A stretch of 64,000 nucleotides of DNA, taken from assembly GCF_000242455.2 (NCBI RefSeq), contig NC_019892.1:8132744-8196743 (forward strand). The letters run 5' to 3'. Both the position numbers and the translations under genes were made by a program. Origin of the DNA: Singulisphaera acidiphila DSM 18658 (lineage in GTDB: Bacteria > Planctomycetota > Planctomycetia > Isosphaerales > Isosphaeraceae). The notes beneath the pieces are model-generated. The model did no database searches. It was not told the origin of the DNA and was given only the letters and a program-made list of their open reading frames with translations. This document shows positions 8,362-17,931 of the stretch, one piece after another. Each line of letters begins with the position of its first letter. Position 1 is the first letter of the stretch.

Positions 8362-10890
8362 TCAGGGAGTCTTCGATTCCGTTGCCGGAGGGGAGCCTCC
8401 CCCCACGCCGGCCAGGTCCTTCGACTCGTTCTTGGTCGTGGCCTCGAACTTGAGCTTCTTCGACTCATCGTCACCTTCGAGGATGACGGTGATCGTGTCC
8501 TTGCCCTTGAACGTGCCGCGAAGGATCTCCTCGCTGAGCGGATCCTCGATGAAGTTCTCGATCGACCGTCGCAAGGGGCGTGCCCCGTAGTCGGGGTTGT
8601 ATCCCTTGACGATCAAGTAGTCCTTGGCTTCGTCGGTGAGGACGAGCGCGAGACCGCGATCGGCCAGCCGGCTGCGGACCTTGGACAGCTCGATGTCGAC
8701 GATCTGCTTGAGGTTGTCCTTGTTCAGCGAGTGGAACACGATGACGTCGTCGAGCCGGTTGAGGAACTCGGGACGGAAGTACTTCTCGATGGCCACCTTG
8801 AGCCGATCCTTCATGGTTTCGTAGGTGGCGGCGTCGTCGCGGCCCCGGTCGAACCCGAAGATATTGGTCGTCGAGGTCGCTTCGGCCCCGGCGTTGGTGG
8901 TCATGATGATGATCGTGTTCTTGAAGTCGACGTTGCGGCCAAAGCTGTCGGTCAGCCGGCCCTCTTCCATGATCTGGAGGAGCATGTTGTAAACGTCGGG
9001 GTGGGCCTTCTCGATCTCGTCGAGCAAGACCACCGCGTAGGGACGGCGGCGGATCTTCTCGGTGAGCTGCCCCCCCTCTTCGTAGCCGACGTAGCCCGGA
9101 GGGGCTCCGATCAGCCGCGAAACGTTGTGCTTCTCCATATATTCCGACATGTCGATCTGGATCAAGGCGTCGGAATCGCCGAACATGAACTCGGCAAGCG
9201 CCTTGGCGAGCAAGGTCTTCCCGACGCCGGTCGGCCCCGCGAAGATGAAGCAGCCGATCGGCCGCTTCGGATCTTTCAGGCCGGACCGGCTGCGGCGAAC
9301 CGCCTGGCTGATCCGCTTGATGGCCTCGGTCTGGGAGATGACCTTCTTCTGGATCTCCTCTTCCATCCTGAGGAGCCGGCCTGTTTCCTCGGCCTCAAGG
9401 CGCGTGAGCGGAATCCCGGTCATCTTGCTGATGACCTCGGCGACGACTTCTTCGTCGACCGTCCCATCCACTTCCTTGGAACGCTCGCGCCACTCGCGGT
9501 TGATTGTCTCTTTCTTCTTCTTGAGCTTGTCAGCCTGGTCGCGGAGGGCGGCGGCCCGCTCAAAGTCTTGGTTGGCGACCGCCTCTTCCTTGTCCTGGTT
9601 GAGCCGCTCGATCTGGTCATCGAGCTCTTTGAGATCCGGGGGCCGGGTCATCGCCTTGAGGCGGACGCGGGCACCCGCCTCGTCGACGACGTCGATGGCC
9701 TTGTCCGGAAGGCAGCGGCCGGTGATGTACCGGTCGGAGAGTTCGATCGACGCTTCGAGGGCCTCGTCGGTGATCTGGACGCGGTGGTGCGACTCATAGC
9801 GGTCGCGAAGACCGCGAAGAATCTCCAACGCCTCGCTCTTGGACGGCGGCTCGACGATGATCGTCTGGAACCGGCGCTCCAGCGCCCCGTCCTTCTCGAT
9901 GTACTTGCGGTACTCGTCGAGCGTCGTCGCGCCGATGCACTGGACCTCGCCACGGGCCAGCGCCGGTTTCAGGACGTTGGACGCGTCGATCGCCCCTTCG
10001 GCGCCGCCGGCACCGACCAGGGTGTGCAATTCGTCGATGAACAAGATCGTGTTCTTGGCGCGACGGACCTCGTTCATGACCGCCTTGATGCGCTCTTCGA
10101 ACTGGCCGCGGTATTTGGTCCCGGCAACCATCATCGCCAGGTCGAGCACCACGATACGTCGATCACGCAGCAACTCGGGGACGTTGCCGTCGATGATCAT
10201 CTGGGCGAGGCCTTCGACGATCGCCGTTTTGCCAACGCCGGCCTCACCGAGGAGGACGGGGTTGTTCTTCTGGCGTCGCGAGAGGATCTGGACCACTCGC
10301 TCGATTTCATTTTGGCGACCGATGACCGGATCCAGCTTCCCTTGCCGGGCCAGATCGGTCAGGTCGCGGCCAAACGAATCCAAGGCCGGAGTCTTGGATT
10401 TATTGCCTTTTGCGCCTGCGGCGCGTTCCCCTTCACCGCCGCCAGCGTCCATCCCGTGACCGAGCAAGTTGAGCACCTCCTCGCGCACTTCGTCCAGCTT
10501 CAGGTTCAAGTTCATCAGAACTTGAGCGGCCACACCCTCCTGCTCGCGCAACAGGCCAAGCAGTAGGTGTTCGGTCCCCACATAATTATGGTTCAGATTG
10601 CGAGCTTCTTCGATCGCGTACTCGATGACCTTCTTGGCCCGAGGCGTCTGGGGCAGCTTGCCCATGGTGACCATGTCCGGACCAGCCTGGACGATTTTCT
10701 CGACCTCATTGCGAATCTTCCTGAGGTCGACATCCAGGTTCTTCAGGACATTCGCGGCGACGCCGCTGCCCTCCTTGATCAGGCCGAGCAGGACGTGTTC
10801 TGTGCCGACGTACTCGTGGTTAAAGCGCTGCGCCTCCTGGTTCGCAAGCTGCATCACCTTGCGGGCACGATCGGTGAAGCGTTCATACAT
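8362..10890 (-). CDS. clpC: ATP-dependent Clp protease ATP-binding subunit ClpC
   Basis: 842 residues, the usual ClpC length. Two Clp_N repeats occupy residues 1-145 (MYERFTDRARKVM, EYVGTEHVLLGL). The first AAA+ module has Walker A GEAGVGKT at 215-222 and Walker B LFIDE near 283-287. A UVR-type coiled segment at about 424-460 (NQDFERAAALRDQADKLK) separates it from the second AAA+ module with Walker A GPTGVGKT at 552-559 and LLDEIEKAHPDV. An IFGF tripeptide region before the final domain fits the ClpP-binding loop. ClpC unfolds proteins for ClpP and acts in stress responses. The ATG at 10890 has a GGAG site eight bases upstream. The tail after residue 815 (Ser/Thr/Pro/Gly-rich, ending TESKTP) is a short extension. 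Single gene with its own terminator. Confidence 0.97.
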   Translation of the reverse strand: MYERFTDRARKVMQLANQEAQRFNHEYVGTEHVLLGLIKEGSGVAANVLKNLDVDLRKIRNEVEKIVQAGPDMVTMGKLPQTPRAKKVIEYAIEEARNLNHNYVGTEHLLLGLLREQEGVAAQVLMNLNLKLDEVREEVLNLLGHGMDAGGGEGERAAGAKGNKSKTPALDSFGRDLTDLARQGKLDPVIGRQNEIERVVQILSRRQKNNPVLLGEAGVGKTAIVEGLAQMIIDGNVPELLRDRRIVVLDLAMMVAGTKYRGQFEERIKAVMNEVRRAKNTILFIDELHTLVGAGGAEGAIDASNVLKPALARGEVQCIGATTLDEYRKYIEKDGALERRFQTIIVEPPSKSEALEILRGLRDRYESHHRVQITDEALEASIELSDRYITGRCLPDKAIDVVDEAGARVRLKAMTRPPDLKELDDQIERLNQDKEEAVANQDFERAAALRDQADKLKKKKETINREWRERSKEVDGTVDEEVVAEVISKMTGIPLTRLEAEETGRLLRMEEEIQKKVISQTEAIKRISQAVRRSRSGLKDPKRPIGCFIFAGPTGVGKTLLAKALAEFMFGDSDALIQIDMSEYMEKHNVSRLIGAPPGYVGYEEGGQLTEKIRRRPYAVVLLDEIEKAHPDVYNMLLQIMEEGRLTDSFGRNVDFKNTIIIMTTNAGAEATSTTNIFGFDRGRDDAATYETMKDRLKVAIEKYFRPEFLNRLDDVIVFHSLNKDNLKQIVDIELSKVRSRLADRGLALVLTDEAKDYLIVKGYNPDYGARPLRRSIENFIEDPLSEEILRGTFKGKDTITVILEGDDESKKLKFEATTKNESKDLAGVGGGSPPATESKTP

Positions 10891-11259
10891 GCGGTCGACT
10901 CCGACGGTTCTACCGGGACACCCCGGTTCAGGGCCTGCTCAAAACGTCCCGAGCAATAATACGGACCAAGGGTGTCAAACGTTCATCAAGCAGGTCAGCC
11001 CAATCCACGCAGCGCCATTCCATCCCGGCCCGTCTTGCGACGTTTCCGAGGGGTGGTCTGACCACCCGTTAGCGCCACGCTTTACCTCCGAACTCCGCCG
11101 GTGGCTCACTCCATTATAGATGGCCTGGGCATCGACCACGAAAAAAAAGGCATACGGCCAGGATCGATGACTCGAGCTCCGATCACGAAATCCAACCCCT
11201 CTGCACGCCGTTGACCAAAGAACCATGATCGAGACCGCACCGTCAACAACCGCTCGCAA
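10891..11259. other. 369-base region upstream of clpC with a palindrome
   Basis: No gene that I can support. At 11051-11067 there is a perfect inverted repeat GGGTGGTC-T-GACCACCC, about 160 bases upstream of clpC. It could be an operator for clpC or a weak terminator of the TPR gene ending at 11260; there is no T-run. No CtsR-like (GGTCAAA) direct repeat or CIRCE element was seen. Confidence 0.4.
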
Positions 11260-11793
11260 TCAAGGGGGTGATCCGTCTCCGATTCGGGTCAACGACTGCT
11301 GAATTTCCCATCGCCATTTGGCCCCCCCCTCGAGTTCGAGACACTGCCGGAACGCCCGCCGGGCCAAGGCGGGTTGCTCCACACGAACGTAGAGCGTTCC
11401 CAACTGCATGAAGGTGTCCGCATCGGTCTCATCCATGGACAAGATCCGCTCGTAACGCCTCCTCGCCTCATTCCAATGCCCTTGCAGATAGTATTCCGTC
11501 GCTTCGCGGAAAAGATGGTCGATCTCGGCGCGATGCCGTTCCGGATGGCAGAGCCAGACCCACCACAGCGTATATCCAAAACTCGACAGCCAATGGCAAA
11601 GCGCCAAGGCTGCGAGGAAATCGGGCCAACCTGACGCGAACGACTCGGTCCAGATGAACCGGGCCACCATCGCGAAGTTCAACAGCGCCGCAAACGTCAC
11701 GCCAAGGATGAGCCCCAGAACTTCTTGTCCCGACCACACTTGGGGCATTCCCGGCCAAACGCTCAGCACCGCGATCCAGAGCCGCCTGGGCAA
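11260..11793 (-). CDS. Membrane-anchored TPR protein
   Basis: 177 residues. The N-terminal half is hydrophobic with probably three helices (about residues 7-22, 25-45 and 58-82), and the C-terminal half is a TPR-like pair (EATEYYLQGHWNEARRRYE, then DADTFMQLGTLYVRVEQPAL). The start is a TTG at 11793, chosen because an AAGGAG ribosome site lies exactly seven bases upstream and no ATG fits. Function unknown; a membrane scaffold is the structural inference. Stands alone between clpC and the AsmA-like gene. Confidence 0.7.
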   Translation of the reverse strand: MPRRLWIAVLSVWPGMPQVWSGQEVLGLILGVTFAALLNFAMVARFIWTESFASGWPDFLAALALCHWLSSFGYTLWWVWLCHPERHRAEIDHLFREATEYYLQGHWNEARRRYERILSMDETDADTFMQLGTLYVRVEQPALARRAFRQCLELEGGAKWRWEIQQSLTRIGDGSPP

Positions 11794-12005
11794 CGTTTGG
11801 CTCCTTCCAAAACGATCAGGCGAAGGTCCTTATTCCACACTCCGGATTGTAATCAACGATACGGAGGGAATCAAGCTTACGAGGATTGACGCCCCACGGG
11901 CAGAACACCCGGCCGACGTACTCATCGCAATTTCGCCATTCTGATTCGATGATTCAAAGGAGAAGCGAACGTCGGGGTGAGCACCCCCTCGTGAACGGAA
12001 AACAC

Positions 12006-13301
12006 TCAGCGGAGAATCCGATCGCGTACGCGGCGGCCGATATCGCGGAGCTTCTCACGTTCGGTCCCCCGACCGCTGGTGGCCCCTGGTTGGGCCAGCA
12101 ACCCAGGAGCGACGGAGAGCTTCATCGCCTGGAGGGTGCCGTGGATCCGAAGTGCAGAGAGGTCGCGAGTATCGATGGCCAGTTCGCCCAGAAATTCGCG
12201 GGCCTGGTCGGGAAGCCGGTCCGTCAGACTGTCGGAGCGAACGCGGTAGTCGAGCTTCCCATCGAAATCCGTCCAACCGGCCAAAACGATCGGGAGGTTG
12301 GCAATCTCGAGCGTCAGGTTGTCCGTCGCAACGCGGCCGCCTTGAATCGTGAAGGCGCTTGTTACGGACCCGACGCGCACCTTGTCGTCGGGCAATTCAA
12401 TCAGGTTTTTGAGCTCGACGAAAAAGCGCGATCGTTCGAGGGCGATCGAATCGACGTGGATGTTCCCCTGGCCCACCAGCGAGCGTTGCAACGATTCACG
12501 CGACGCGCCTTGCCCCTTGACGTAGAGGTTGGCGTCGAGCCGGCCGTCCAGCGCTCCATCGTCGGTGGTTCCCGCAAGGATTGGGAGCAGGTAAACCAGG
12601 ACATTCGCCCCTTGGTCGAGCTCGACACCATCGGCACGGATCCGTGCCTCGAAGGTGGGCTCCTTCATGGTCCGGTCAAGCGAGAGCGCCAGCTCGAGGA
12701 CACCGCCGTTGAGATTGCCCTGGAGATTCTGAATGGAGAGCTGGCGGCCTTGCCAGGCGGCATGCCCTTGAATCTTGGTCAGGTTCAGACGTGTGCGGCT
12801 CGGTTCGTCAATGATCGTGATTTGCCCATCGCAAAGCTTGATCTCCAGCGGAGCGGGAACTGCGTTCGGGTCGGCCGCCGAGGTTCTTGCTTTTTTGGTC
12901 GGTGCCCGCATCAGCAGGTCCGCCAGTTCCAGCGAGCCATCGCTGCGACGAAGCACGCGCAAGGAGACACCATTCAGCTCGATCTTGCTCGGTTCGAGTT
13001 GCCCGGCCAGGAGTTGGAGCACGCTGACGTCGATCCGGGCCAAGGCCGCCTTGAACCAGGGATCGTTGCTCGAACCGGTGGCTCCAATCTCCAGGTCGCG
13101 GAGATAGACCCCTCCACACACACCGAGCTTCAGACCGCCCAGGCGGATCGGCCGCCCGGTCTCGTCCTCGACGAGTGCGACGATCCGCGCTCGGGCCCAC
13201 TCGGTGGGCGTGACCGCAAGGACGGTCGCCCAGAACAAAGGAGGAATCAAGAGAAAGGCCAGCGGGACCAGCCTCCGCAGGCGGACGCGACGGCGCTTCA
13301 T
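12006..13301 (-). CDS. AsmA-like protein
   Basis: 431 residues from an ATG at 13301 with a GGAGG-like site (AGGGAGGATC) upstream; the frame extends further up but without support. A basic start MKRRRVRLRRLV leads into one membrane helix (about 12-30). The body shows repeating beta-strand patterns of the AsmA / bridge-like lipid transfer type: DETGRPIRLGGLKLGV, LAGQLEPSKIELNGVSLRV, DGALDGRLDANLYVKGQG, and a C-terminal FDGKLDYRVRSDSLTDRLP. AsmA-like proteins span the periplasm and are linked to phospholipid movement to the outer membrane. That role is known for relatives, not shown here. It is shorter than E. coli AsmA (about 617 residues). Confidence 0.72.
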   Translation of the reverse strand: MKRRRVRLRRLVPLAFLLIPPLFWATVLAVTPTEWARARIVALVEDETGRPIRLGGLKLGVCGGVYLRDLEIGATGSSNDPWFKAALARIDVSVLQLLAGQLEPSKIELNGVSLRVLRRSDGSLELADLLMRAPTKKARTSAADPNAVPAPLEIKLCDGQITIIDEPSRTRLNLTKIQGHAAWQGRQLSIQNLQGNLNGGVLELALSLDRTMKEPTFEARIRADGVELDQGANVLVYLLPILAGTTDDGALDGRLDANLYVKGQGASRESLQRSLVGQGNIHVDSIALERSRFFVELKNLIELPDDKVRVGSVTSAFTIQGGRVATDNLTLEIANLPIVLAGWTDFDGKLDYRVRSDSLTDRLPDQAREFLGELAIDTRDLSALRIHGTLQAMKLSVAPGLLAQPGATSGRGTEREKLRDIGRRVRDRILR

Positions 13302-13505
13302 GGGGCGATCCTCCCTTTGATCTCCCAAAGATATCGTGCCGGGCAGAATGATTTCCGGAGCACTCCCGACCAAACGATCGGGGCTCAACACACCATTCCG
13401 ATTCACGGCCGACGGGCGAGGGACCATAACCCAACCGCCGCAACCGGGCAACTGCAGTTTGCCTCTTCAAGGGCGAAGCGCGAGTCGACCATTGTATGGC
13501 GGGGG

Positions 13506-13538
13506 CCGACCGGTTAGACCAGACAATCGACCGGTCGG
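13506..13538. repeat. Inverted repeat between divergent genes
   Basis: CCGACCGGT at 13506-13514 and its perfect complement ACCGGTCGG at 13530-13538, with a 15-base loop. It lies in the 295 bases between the divergent AsmA-like and PHP-hydrolase genes, 59 bases upstream of the latter, so a regulatory site is possible. Confidence 0.4.
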
Positions 13539-13596
13539 GTGCCTTCGATCCTATTCCGCGACGGCTCCTTCCCCATTTGTTCAGCGGAGTTCGACC

Positions 13597-15903
13597 ATGT
13601 CGCTTCCCTCCGTTTGGCGTCGCTCCCTGAGCCCGGGCCTGCTCCTGCTCCTCCTTGCCGGAACGGCCGCGCCGGCCCACGCAGACAGATTACCCCAAGT
13701 GGACGAAGTCGAATTTCAACCCCTCTCCGCGCAAGTCCGTCGGGTCGTTGAGGCCTACGACCTGTTGGGGCAGCCCCTCCCGCCCCGACTCAAAGCTCGA
13801 CTGGAAAACGCGCTCAACGGATCCGACCAGGCTCAGGCCGTCCATGAGATTCAGGAGATCCTCGACCCTCTCTGCTTGATCGGCGTCACCATCAACCCGG
13901 AGAGCCGAGTCAAAGTCGCGCCGGGCCCCGCCGACGCCAACCTGGTCCAACATGGCTGGCGGGTATTCCTGGTCAAGGTCCAAAACGAGGCGGGCGTGAC
14001 CGCCCCACTCGCAGCTCAAAGCCCGAATGCCGCCCCCGTGTACCGGCGATCGACGGGCAGGCCCGATCCGAAGCCGACGGTCTCCCCGGCCGACGTCATT
14101 CAGCGCTGGATGGATCTCGCCTTGTTCGAGGATCGGCCGATGAGCCGGTCCCTCTCGGGCTTGGCGCTCGAGTATCGTCTGCTCCAGATCGCAAGCCGCG
14201 ACTCCGGCCAGCGCGAGGCCAAAATCCGTTTCGACGTTGGTCAGGGGTCGCAGGATCTTGGCTCCCGCAGTGAAGTGGACATCCTCTTCCGGTGCGAGCC
14301 CGCGGTGCCGGTGACCCTGGATGTTCAGGATGAGAACGACGACGGCCGTCCGGTCACCGCCTCGTTTCTCTTCCGCGATGCCCAAGGGCGGGTTTACCCC
14401 TCGCAGACGCGCCGGCTTGCGCCTGACTTCTTCTTCCATCCGCAAGTCTACCGCCAGTCGGGCGAGACGGTTCTGCTGGCGTCTGGAACCTATACGGTCG
14501 AATACAACCGCGGTCCCGAATACCTAACGCTGAAAAAGACGATCACGGTCCCCCGCGCCGCGGCGCACCGCGAGTCGTTTCACCTCAAGCGATGGGCCCA
14601 CCTGGCCAAGCGGAACTGGTTCTCGGGGGACCACCACATTCATGCGGCCGGTTGCAGTCACTACGAGAGCCCGACCGAGGGGGTCGGCCCCGAATCGATG
14701 ATGAGGCACATCCTGGGTGAAGACCTCAACGTCGGCTGCGTCTTGAGTTGGGGCCCTTGCTGGTACGCTCAGAAGGCGAACTTCGACGGCAAGCTCCACC
14801 CGCTCTCGACCCCCGCCTCCCTGATGCGCTATGATATTGAAGTCTCTGGGTTCCCCTCGTCGCACGCGGGCCATCTCTGCCTGTTGCGGTTGAAGGAGGA
14901 CGACTATCCCAACACCACCCGGATCGAAGAGTGGCCGAGCTGGGACCTACCGGTGCTGACGTGGGGCAAGTCTCAAGGGGGTGTCGTCGGCTTTTCCCAC
15001 TCGGGCTGGGGCCTGAAGACGGCCGACGGCAAGCTTCCGTCCTACGAAATCCCACCGTTCGACGGCATCGGGGCGAACGAATACATCGTGGATGTCGTCC
15101 ACGACGCGGTCGACTTCATCTCCGCCGTCGACACGCCCGCCCCCTGGGAGCTCAACATCTGGTATCACACGCTCAACTGCGGTTACCGAACCCGGATCAG
15201 CGGCGAGACCGACTTCCCCTGCATTTACGACGAGCGCGTGGGCCTGGGTCGCGTTTACGTCAAGCTCGCCGACGGCAAACTCGACTTCGACCGCTGGGTC
15301 GAAGGGATCAAGCTCGGTCGCTCCTACGTCTCGGACGGCAAAAGTCATCTGGTCGATTTCCGAGTGGACGACGTCGCTGTGGGCGAAGCGGGAAGCGAAC
15401 GTCCGCTCGCAAAACCAGGGACCGTCAAGGTGTCGGCCCAGGTAGCGGCCTACCTCGAACCTTCGCTCACCCCCGCGCTCGAAGCCCTGCGAAACAAACC
15501 GCTCGATGTGCAACCTTACTGGGACGTCGAACGCGCCCGGATCGGGGCCGGGCGAACTGTCCCCGTGGAGGTCATCGTCAACGGCCTTCCCGTCGCTCGG
15601 ACGGAGATCGTTGCCGATGGAACGTTCCGGGACGTCGCGTTCGAGATTGCGATCGATCGGTCGAGCTGGGTTGCGTTGCGGATCTACCCAACCTCGCACA
15701 CGAACCCTGTGTTCGTCCCGGTCGATGGCAAGCCCATCCGCGCCTCGAAGAAATCGGCCGAATGGTGCCTCAAGAGCGTCGATCAGTGCTGGTCGAAGAA
15801 AGAGCGAGCCATCAAGCCAAACGAACGCGATGCGGCTGCCGCGGCTTATGACAAGGCTCGTAACGCCTACAAGACGATCTTGGCGGAGGCGGTCGAAGAC
15901 TGA
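13597..15903 (+). CDS. Secreted CehA/McbA-type PHP metallohydrolase
   Basis: 768 residues from an ATG at 13597 preceded by GCGGAG; a longer frame upstream has no signal peptide. Residues 1-34 form a signal peptide (RRSLSPGLLLLLLAGTAAPA, then HADRLPQ). The N-terminal half holds beta-rich material. The catalytic region begins at FSGDHHIHAAGCSHYESPTE, with D345, H346, H347 and H349 as probable metal ligands of a PHP-like site, and continues with GPESMMRHILGEDLNVG and GVVGFSHSGWG. CehA/McbA enzymes are carbamate or phosphoester hydrolases; in planctomycetes most paralogues are uncharacterised, so the substrate is unknown. A second secreted metallohydrolase follows 66 bases downstream, probably in the same transcript. 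Confidence 0.78.
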   Translation: MSLPSVWRRSLSPGLLLLLLAGTAAPAHADRLPQVDEVEFQPLSAQVRRVVEAYDLLGQPLPPRLKARLENALNGSDQAQAVHEIQEILDPLCLIGVTINPESRVKVAPGPADANLVQHGWRVFLVKVQNEAGVTAPLAAQSPNAAPVYRRSTGRPDPKPTVSPADVIQRWMDLALFEDRPMSRSLSGLALEYRLLQIASRDSGQREAKIRFDVGQGSQDLGSRSEVDILFRCEPAVPVTLDVQDENDDGRPVTASFLFRDAQGRVYPSQTRRLAPDFFFHPQVYRQSGETVLLASGTYTVEYNRGPEYLTLKKTITVPRAAAHRESFHLKRWAHLAKRNWFSGDHHIHAAGCSHYESPTEGVGPESMMRHILGEDLNVGCVLSWGPCWYAQKANFDGKLHPLSTPASLMRYDIEVSGFPSSHAGHLCLLRLKEDDYPNTTRIEEWPSWDLPVLTWGKSQGGVVGFSHSGWGLKTADGKLPSYEIPPFDGIGANEYIVDVVHDAVDFISAVDTPAPWELNIWYHTLNCGYRTRISGETDFPCIYDERVGLGRVYVKLADGKLDFDRWVEGIKLGRSYVSDGKSHLVDFRVDDVAVGEAGSERPLAKPGTVKVSAQVAAYLEPSLTPALEALRNKPLDVQPYWDVERARIGAGRTVPVEVIVNGLPVARTEIVADGTFRDVAFEIAIDRSSWVALRIYPTSHTNPVFVPVDGKPIRASKKSAEWCLKSVDQCWSKKERAIKPNERDAAAAAYDKARNAYKTILAEAVED

Positions 15904-15969
15904 GACGCTCGCGCCTCTTCTCTTCATCCCAATGACCGTCGGGCCCAAGGCCCGTTCAACGAGGATTTC

Positions 15970-17763
15970 ATGAACTTTTCCTGTTCCGGATACCGGGTGA
16001 TCCTTGCAGTGGTGCAGGGCCTCTTTCTCAGCTCAACCCTGGCTCACGCCACGGCGACGGCAACGGCGGCAGACGACGGGAAGCCGGATGCGATCATCCG
16101 CAATGCCAAGGTCATCACCGTCGATCGTGACAACCGAATCGCCGAAGCCGTCGCCCTGAAGGGAAACCGGATCGTGGCGGTCGGCACGAACACCGAGGTC
16201 GACGCCTTGGCCGGGCCGATGACGAAAAAGATCGACGCGGCGGGCAAAGCCCTCTTGCCCGGTCTCTACGACAGCCATGTCCATCCGCTCGGCGCGGCGT
16301 CGAGTGAGAAGGATCACCCGATCCCTTCATTTGCTTCACTTGACGACATCAAGACTTATATCAGCGAAAGGGTCAAAACTCAGAAGAAGGGCACATGGAT
16401 CGTCGTGCGCTACGCGTTCCCGACGCGCCTCCGCGAGAGCCGGTTCCCGACCCGGGCCGAGCTCGACGCGATCGCTCCCGACCATCCGGTACTCCACCAA
16501 GCGGGGCCTGCGGGAGTCGTGAATTCCAAGGCGCTGACGCTCTCGGGGATCACTCAGGACACCCCCGACCCCCCTGCCGGAAAAATCGTCAAGGACCCCG
16601 AAACGAACGAACCGACGGGCATGCTCCGCAACGCCTATTCGGTGCTCAAAGGGCTCCCTCGCGACGCCTATTCCGATGACGGGGAGCCGGACTCCGCACG
16701 CGTCAAGGACCTCTTTCAGCGCTACAACACAAGGGGCCTGACGAGTATCGCCGACCGAGGGGCGAGCGGCCCCGCGCTCCGGCTCTATCGGCGGCTTCGC
16801 GACGACGGCGAGTTGACCGTCCGGGTCAATGCCACCCGGATTCTCTCCCCCCCGTTCGAGGATCGCGACAAGATCGTCAAGAAGCTCAACGAACTGGCCG
16901 GCTACACAACCGAGAACGAGCCCAACGGGCCGAGTGGTGTCGGCGACGATTGGGTCCGGATCGGCCCGATGAAAGTGTTCCTCGACGGCGGAATGCTCAA
17001 CGGCACCGCCGCGATGCGCGAACCGTGGGGCGTGGGACCCACCTACCAGATTACCGACCCCGACTACCGCGGCCAGTTATTCGTTGAGCCAAAGACCCTG
17101 GCGATCATCGCCGAGGAAGCCGCGCGACGGGGTTGGCAAATGACCGCGCACTCGGCCGGCGAGGCAGCCATGGATGAGCTGCTGCTGGCCTACGAGCGGG
17201 CCGACCGAACGGTCGGGATCCGTGGCCGCCGCTGGTTGATCACCCACGCCAATTTTGCGTCGGCCGAGAACCTCGAACGCTGCGCCAACCTCGGCGTCGG
17301 GGCCGACATCCAGCCCGCCTGGATCTACAAGGACACCCGAACCTTGCTCGAAGTCCTCGGCCCCAAGCGAATGGCCTGGTTTCACCCCTACCGCAAGTGG
17401 ATCGACGCCGGCCTGACCATCGGCGGCGGAAGCGATCACATGATCCGCCTGGATGCCTTGGGGGCCACCAACCCCTGGGACCCCTGGCTCGGAATCTGGA
17501 TTGCCGTCACCCGACAAGCCGAGGGGATCGGAGCTTTTAACCCCGACCAGAAACTGACTCGCGTCGAGGCGATCCGGTTCTACACGATCAACAATGCCCG
17601 GCTCCACTTCGAGGAGCATCGCAAAGGCTCCATTGAGCCGGGAAAGCTCGCCGACCTCATCCTGGTGGATCGTGACCCCTTGACCTGCCCCGAAAATGAC
17701 TTGAGGACGACGGAGGTCCTCTGGACCATGGTCGGGGGCTCGATCGTCTACCAGTCGAGGTAG
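15970..17763 (+). CDS. Secreted amidohydrolase, YtcJ/Amidohydro_3 type
   Basis: 597 residues with a signal peptide (about 1-32, ending in an Ala/Thr-rich stretch before DDGKPDAI). The Amidohydro_3 layout is clear: AIIRNAKVITVDRDNRIAEA at the start of the beta-domain, LPGLYDSHVHPLGA with the HxH metal ligands, MTAHSAGEAAMDELL, LITHANFASAENLERC, the GGGSDHMIRLDALGATNPW region and the C-terminal GSIEPGKLADLILVDRDPL. Members hydrolyse amide or ester bonds in varied small molecules, and the substrate cannot be read from sequence. A GAGG site precedes the ATG. It follows the PHP hydrolase closely and ends at a strong terminator. Confidence 0.88.
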   Translation: MNFSCSGYRVILAVVQGLFLSSTLAHATATATAADDGKPDAIIRNAKVITVDRDNRIAEAVALKGNRIVAVGTNTEVDALAGPMTKKIDAAGKALLPGLYDSHVHPLGAASSEKDHPIPSFASLDDIKTYISERVKTQKKGTWIVVRYAFPTRLRESRFPTRAELDAIAPDHPVLHQAGPAGVVNSKALTLSGITQDTPDPPAGKIVKDPETNEPTGMLRNAYSVLKGLPRDAYSDDGEPDSARVKDLFQRYNTRGLTSIADRGASGPALRLYRRLRDDGELTVRVNATRILSPPFEDRDKIVKKLNELAGYTTENEPNGPSGVGDDWVRIGPMKVFLDGGMLNGTAAMREPWGVGPTYQITDPDYRGQLFVEPKTLAIIAEEAARRGWQMTAHSAGEAAMDELLLAYERADRTVGIRGRRWLITHANFASAENLERCANLGVGADIQPAWIYKDTRTLLEVLGPKRMAWFHPYRKWIDAGLTIGGGSDHMIRLDALGATNPWDPWLGIWIAVTRQAEGIGAFNPDQKLTRVEAIRFYTINNARLHFEEHRKGSIEPGKLADLILVDRDPLTCPENDLRTTEVLWTMVGGSIVYQSR

Positions 17764-17828
17764 GTCGAGAATCCAAACAAAGACACACGGACCGCCCACC
17801 GGTTGGGCATCCATCGTCCAGGCGAGCG

Positions 17829-17851
17829 GGGAGCTAATCGCTCCCTTTTTT
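17829..17851 (+). terminator. Rho-independent terminator after the amidohydrolase gene
   Basis: GGGAGC (17829-17834), loop TAATC, GCTCCC (17840-17845), then six T (17846-17851). It separates the amidohydrolase from the methyltransferase and makes upstream starts for the latter unlikely. Confidence 0.88.
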
Positions 17852-17931
17852 GTCTTTGTAACGGTCGTTTGAGGACAGGGAGTTCACGCTCGCCTCTCCG
17901 AATTCCATTTCATTCTTTTCGAGGCCCGCTC

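Noticed and set aside
8221..10566. Plus-strand open frame of about 780 residues
   Set aside because: It lies entirely antisense to clpC, which has full domain matches. Long antisense frames are expected in GC-rich coding DNA.
10956..10978. TTGACA and TATTAT on the minus strand upstream of clpC
   Set aside because: The spacer is only 11 bases, too short for a sigma70 promoter.
11886..13517. Plus-strand open frame of about 540 residues
   Set aside because: Antisense to the AsmA-like gene and rich in Arg and Asp; no ribosome site.
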